DNA from: an uncultured Burkholderiales bacterium | Lineage (GTDB): Bacteria > Pseudomonadota > Gammaproteobacteria > Burkholderiales > Burkholderiaceae | NCBI GenBank assembly: GCA_946480465.1 | Contig: CAMLJY010000149.1 | Coordinates: 1-8,336, forward strand | Direction of reading: 5' to 3' | DNA length: 8,336 nucleotides | In this document: positions 6,674 to 8,336 of the stretch, one piece after another | Numbering within the stretch: the stretch's first letter is position 1 | How the letters are laid out: each line of letters begins with the position of its first letter | Program-made: the position numbers and the translations under genes | The notes under the pieces: generated by a model | What the model was told of the DNA's origin: nothing | What the model saw: the letters and a program-made list of their open reading frames with translations, nothing else | Database searches by the model: none

Positions 6674-7248
6674 GGGCATCCCTTGGGTTCGAAGGCCAGC
6701 CACCAGGCGCGCGCCGGTTCGTCGCCCTCGATGCGCCAGCGCTGGTGCGCGGCGTGCGGGCTGACGGCCAGGCTCCACGCGGGCAGGCGGCCGGCGTCGG
6801 TGTCGTTGATCTGCAGCAGCGCCGGCGTGGTGGTGAAGACCGCGCGCCAAGGCGCGTGGCTCAGCCATTCGTCGCCCGGGCTGGCGCGCTGCACCAGGCC
6901 GTGGCCCGCGTCGTGGCGCACCATCAGGTTCAGGTCGCGGGTGGGGCCGCCGGGCAGTTCGCAGTCGGGCGCTTCGGCACCGTCGAAATGCAGCGGCGCG
7001 GACGATTCGTCCAGCAGCACGCCGCCGTGGCGAAAGCGCAGCAGCACGCCATCGCCTTCCAGCACGCTGAACCAGCGCTCGATGCCGGGAAAGGGCGAGA
7101 AGGGCCCGTTCGCACGGATGTCCGCCACGCTGACGCGAAGCGACCACGGCCCGCCGGGCGGCCAGGTGTGCAGTTCACGCGTCTGGCCGCCGCCGTTCTT
7201 CCAGGGCTGCGGGGCGACGCGATCGCAATGGACGACTTGCAGGCCCAT
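6670..7248 (-). CDS. hutD: HutD family cupin-like protein
   Basis: 192 residues, normal for HutD (about 180-200). HutD is a double-cupin-fold protein of the hut clusters without a proven reaction. In Pseudomonas fluorescens it was proposed to limit the maximum activity of the hut operon, possibly by binding a pathway intermediate. Seen: the family's signature [11 protein letters not shown] (15-25), [30 protein letters not shown] (38-66, given as a region), HFDG (87-90) and [15 protein letters not shown] (98-112). The gene starts at ATG 7248, only 4 nt after the hutC stop, and has no clear Shine-Dalgarno, so it probably depends on translation of hutC. Its end overlaps hutI by 4 bp (ATGA). It is cytoplasmic; no signal peptide or membrane segment is visible. 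Confidence 0.93.
   Translation of the reverse strand: MGLQVVHCDRVAPQPWKNGGGQTRELHTWPPGGPWSLRVSVADIRANGPFSPFPGIERWFSVLEGDGVLLRFRHGGVLLDESSAPLHFDGAEAPDCELPGGPTRDLNLMVRHDAGHGLVQRASPGDEWLSHAPWRAVFTTTPALLQINDTDAGRLPAWSLAVSPHAAHQRWRIEGDEPARAWWLAFEPKGCP
6680..6684 (-). promoter_or_regulatory. Shine-Dalgarno AAGGG that decides the hutI start
   Basis: On the minus strand AAGGG directly abuts the ATG at 6679 and lies 6 nt before the ATG at 6673. Only the second spacing suits a ribosome, which supports 6673 as the start of hutI. Confidence 0.55.
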
Positions 7249-7252
7249 GGCG

Positions 7253-7978
7253 CTAAGGGGCGAACGAGCCTTCGAGCGTGTACAGCGAGCCGGGATGGAC
7301 CAGCCGCGCGATGGTGATGACCGCGTCGGGCCGCTCGGTGCGGCGCACCACCACCAGGCAGGGCTCGGAGGCGCGGATGCCGAGCAGCCGCGCTTCCTCG
7401 GCGCTGGGCAGCGCGGCCTCGATCGAGTACTGCGCCTGCCAGTACGGCGCCACTTCCAGCAGGTGGTGCGTCGGCGTCGTTTGCGTGAAGTCGACCGACA
7501 GGTAGTCGGGCGCGCAAACCGGATTGACGTAGCGGTCTTCGCACTGGATGGGCACGCCGTTCTCGTGGTGCACGATCAGCGTGTGGAAGACGGGGGAGCC
7601 GGCCTTCAGGCCCAGGCGCGCGGCCAGCGCGGCGGGCGCCTTTTCGCGCCGGGCCACGTGCACCACGGCCTCGTGCAGGTGGCCGCGCTGGGCGATCTCG
7701 TCGTGCAGGTCGTGGATGGTCAGCGTGGAGGCCACGCGGTGCAGTTGCGCGGCGAAGGTGCCCACGCCCTGCACCCGGTCGACCAGGCCCTCGGCCTGCA
7801 GTTCGCGCAGCGCGCGGTTCACGGTCATGCGGCTGACGCCGAACTGCTGCACCAGTTCCGCCTCCGACGGCATCAGCGCGCCGGGCGGAAAGCGGCCGCC
7901 GGCCAGCTGGTCCTTCAGGTGCTGCTTGACCTGCGCGTAGGGCGCGAGGGGCGGGGACAGGCTGGCGGGCTTGGACAT
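7253..7978 (-). CDS. hutC: HutC, GntR-family repressor of histidine utilisation
   Basis: 241 residues, typical for the HutC subfamily of GntR regulators. N-terminal winged helix-turn-helix at about 13-78: PYAQVKQHLKDQL, then MPSEAELVQQFGVSRMTVNRAL (36-57, recognition helix SRMTVNRAL), QAEGLVDRVQGVGTF (61-75). A UTRA effector domain follows (about 95-237) with FHTLIVHHENGVPIQCEDRYVNP (131-153), a CLVVVRRT strand (207-214) and ARLVHPGSLYTLEG (224-237). HutC proteins are released from DNA by urocanate, the substrate of the divergent hutU. First gene of the minus-strand operon, 4 nt before hutD; ATG at 7978 has AAGG 7 nt upstream. Its own promoter region carries the palindrome at 8042-8057, so autoregulation is likely. 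Stop is TAG at 7253-7255. Confidence 0.95.
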   Translation of the reverse strand: MSKPASLSPPLAPYAQVKQHLKDQLAGGRFPPGALMPSEAELVQQFGVSRMTVNRALRELQAEGLVDRVQGVGTFAAQLHRVASTLTIHDLHDEIAQRGHLHEAVVHVARREKAPAALAARLGLKAGSPVFHTLIVHHENGVPIQCEDRYVNPVCAPDYLSVDFTQTTPTHHLLEVAPYWQAQYSIEAALPSAEEARLLGIRASEPCLVVVRRTERPDAVITIARLVHPGSLYTLEGSFAP

Positions 7979-8026
7979 GCGGGAGCCTTGTTGCGGCCTG
8001 GTTTCGGCCTACTCGGAGTGGCGCGA

Positions 8027-8055
8027 ATACTACTTGCACCGACTTGTCTAGACAA
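8027..8055 (-). promoter_or_regulatory. Possible hutC operon promoter
   Basis: On the minus strand, TTGTCT (plus 8050-8055; 4/6 to the -35 consensus) is followed after exactly 17 nt by TAGTAT (plus 8027-8032; 4/6 to the -10 consensus). Transcription would start near 8020, about 40 nt before the hutC ATG. The -35 is part of the 16-bp palindrome, so a bound repressor would block it. The boxes are found by eye only. Confidence 0.5.
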
Positions 8056-8062
8056 GTAGAGT
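8034..8062 (+). promoter_or_regulatory. Possible hutU promoter
   Basis: TTGCAC (8034-8039; 3/6 to the -35 consensus) and TAGAGT (8057-8062; 4/6 to the -10 consensus) are separated by 17 nt, and that spacer is filled by the palindrome at 8042-8057. Start of transcription would be near 8069, about 49 nt before the hutU ATG. The boxes are weak individually; the geometry is the main support. Confidence 0.45.
8042..8057. promoter_or_regulatory. Likely HutC operator (16-bp perfect palindrome)
   Basis: ACTTGTCTAGACAAGT is a perfect inverted repeat located between divergent hutC and hutU. Its outer parts CTTGT/ACAAG match the half-site form I recall for Pseudomonas HutC (TGTA-N2-TACA in a CTTG/CAAG frame), with C/G instead of A/T at the fourth position of each inner half (TGTC-TA-GACA). 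Dimeric GntR/HutC regulators bind such symmetric sites. The position, exactly in the spacer of a possible hutU promoter and over a possible hutC -35, suits a repressor of both directions. Confidence 0.8.
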
Positions 8063-8073
8063 TCGCGGCCGTT

Positions 8074-8089
8074 CGCCGACATTTCGGCG
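8074..8089 (+). other. Small hairpin in the hutU leader
   Basis: CGCCGA (8074-8079) pairs with TCGGCG (8084-8089) around a CATT loop. TTCGCG (8062-8067) and CGCGAA (8098-8103) could form an outer stem, but the outer left arm lies partly at or before the possible transcription start. There is no T-tract, so it is not a terminator. It may be a simple leader structure or chance in GC-rich DNA. Confidence 0.3.
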
Positions 8090-8107
8090 CGGTTTCACGC
8101 GAATCCC

Positions 8108-8111
8108 GGAG
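8108..8111 (+). promoter_or_regulatory. Shine-Dalgarno GGAG of hutU
   Basis: GGAG stands 6 nt before the ATG at 8118, ideal spacing, and supports that start. Confidence 0.65.
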
Positions 8112-8117
8112 CTGTCC

Positions 8118-8336
8118 ATGACCGATCTTTCCTCCGTCCAGCACCTGGCCCGGCCGCGGCCGGTGAAGGCGCCCACCGGCAGCGCCTTGAGCTGCCGCAA
8201 TTGGTTGATCGAGGCGGCCTACCGCATGCTCCAGAACAACCTGGATCCGGCCGTGGCGGAGAACCCCGACGCGCTGGTCGTCTATGGCGGCATCGGCAAG
8301 GCGGCGCGCAACTGGGATTGCTTCGAGGCCATCCTG
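8118..8336 (+). CDS. hutU: Urocanate hydratase HutU (urocanase), 5' part only
   Basis: The first 73 codons are present; the gene runs off the right edge (the full family length is about 555-570 residues). HutU (EC 4.2.1.49) hydrates urocanate to 4-imidazolone-5-propionate, using tightly bound NAD+ as an electrophile, in the cytoplasm. Seen: [30 protein letters not shown] (15-44, given as a region), [28 protein letters not shown] (46-73), which is the conserved urocanase N-terminus with the YGGIG-x-AARNW motif. The ATG at 8118 is supported by GGAG 6 nt upstream and by the expected start of family homology. It is divergent from hutC across 139 bp and is probably controlled by the HutC operator there. 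hutH may follow outside the window. Confidence 0.96.
   Translation, partial: MTDLSSVQHLARPRPVKAPTGSALSCRNWLIEAAYRMLQNNLDPAVAENPDALVVYGGIGKAARNWDCFEAIL

Noticed and set aside
8019..8038. Possible sigma-54 promoter (TGGCGC ... TTGCA) before hutU
   Set aside because: GG and GC elements are separated by 14 nt instead of the 10 nt required for the -24/-12 geometry, so it cannot work as a standard sigma-54 site.
6128..8059. Very long plus-strand open frame (643 codons) antisense to hutI, hutD and hutC
   Set aside because: The encoded sequence is rich in Arg, Gln, Ala and Gly with no family motifs, and the opposite strand codes for three clearly recognisable Hut proteins. Lack of stop codons is expected in antisense frames of very GC-rich genes.

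Overview
The window is a very GC-rich stretch of bacterial chromosome with tightly packed genes. The gene content (a hut cluster of the formylglutamate type, an H-NS-like protein with the KYR-P-SGETW signature, an ICL/PEP-mutase paralogue) suggests a betaproteobacterium of the order Burkholderiales, perhaps the Rubrivivax/Roseateles/Leptothrix/Comamonadaceae group. That placement is inference from protein style, because no rRNA or tRNA is present.

Left part (1-3157): (i) a minus-strand gene for a predicted exported protein that resembles the catalytic-domain region of M61 peptidases but lacks their HExxH zinc motif, and has no ordinary start codon near its signal peptide; (ii) divergent from it, a plus-strand gene of the isocitrate lyase/PEP mutase superfamily; (iii) a 110-residue H-NS-like protein whose C-terminus is a run of Ala-Pro-Asp units encoded by a perfect 9-bp tandem repeat.

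Right part (3202-8336): a histidine-utilisation (hut) locus. A minus-strand operon runs hutC-hutD-hutI-hutG-hutF with gaps or overlaps of at most 4 bases. hutU (urocanase) starts on the opposite strand and leaves the window. Together hutU, hutI, hutF and hutG encode urocanate -> imidazolonepropionate -> formiminoglutamate -> formylglutamate (+NH3) -> glutamate + formate, the five-step form of the pathway. hutH, which makes urocanate from histidine, and a histidine/urocanate transporter are not in the window. hutH may lie beyond hutU.

The 139-bp hutC/hutU intergenic region holds a perfect 16-bp palindrome (ACTTGTCTAGACAAGT, 8042-8057). It fits exactly between a possible -35 and -10 for hutU and covers a possible -35 for hutC. 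The simplest reading is one HutC operator that represses both directions, including hutC itself.

I found no mobile element, CRISPR array, tRNA, rRNA or convincing terminator. Nothing here is clearly a new system. The most unusual items are the H-NS-like protein with an acidic residue in its DNA-binding core and a repeat tail, the start-codon problem and missing zinc motif of the M61-like gene, and the compact shared operator of the hut locus.
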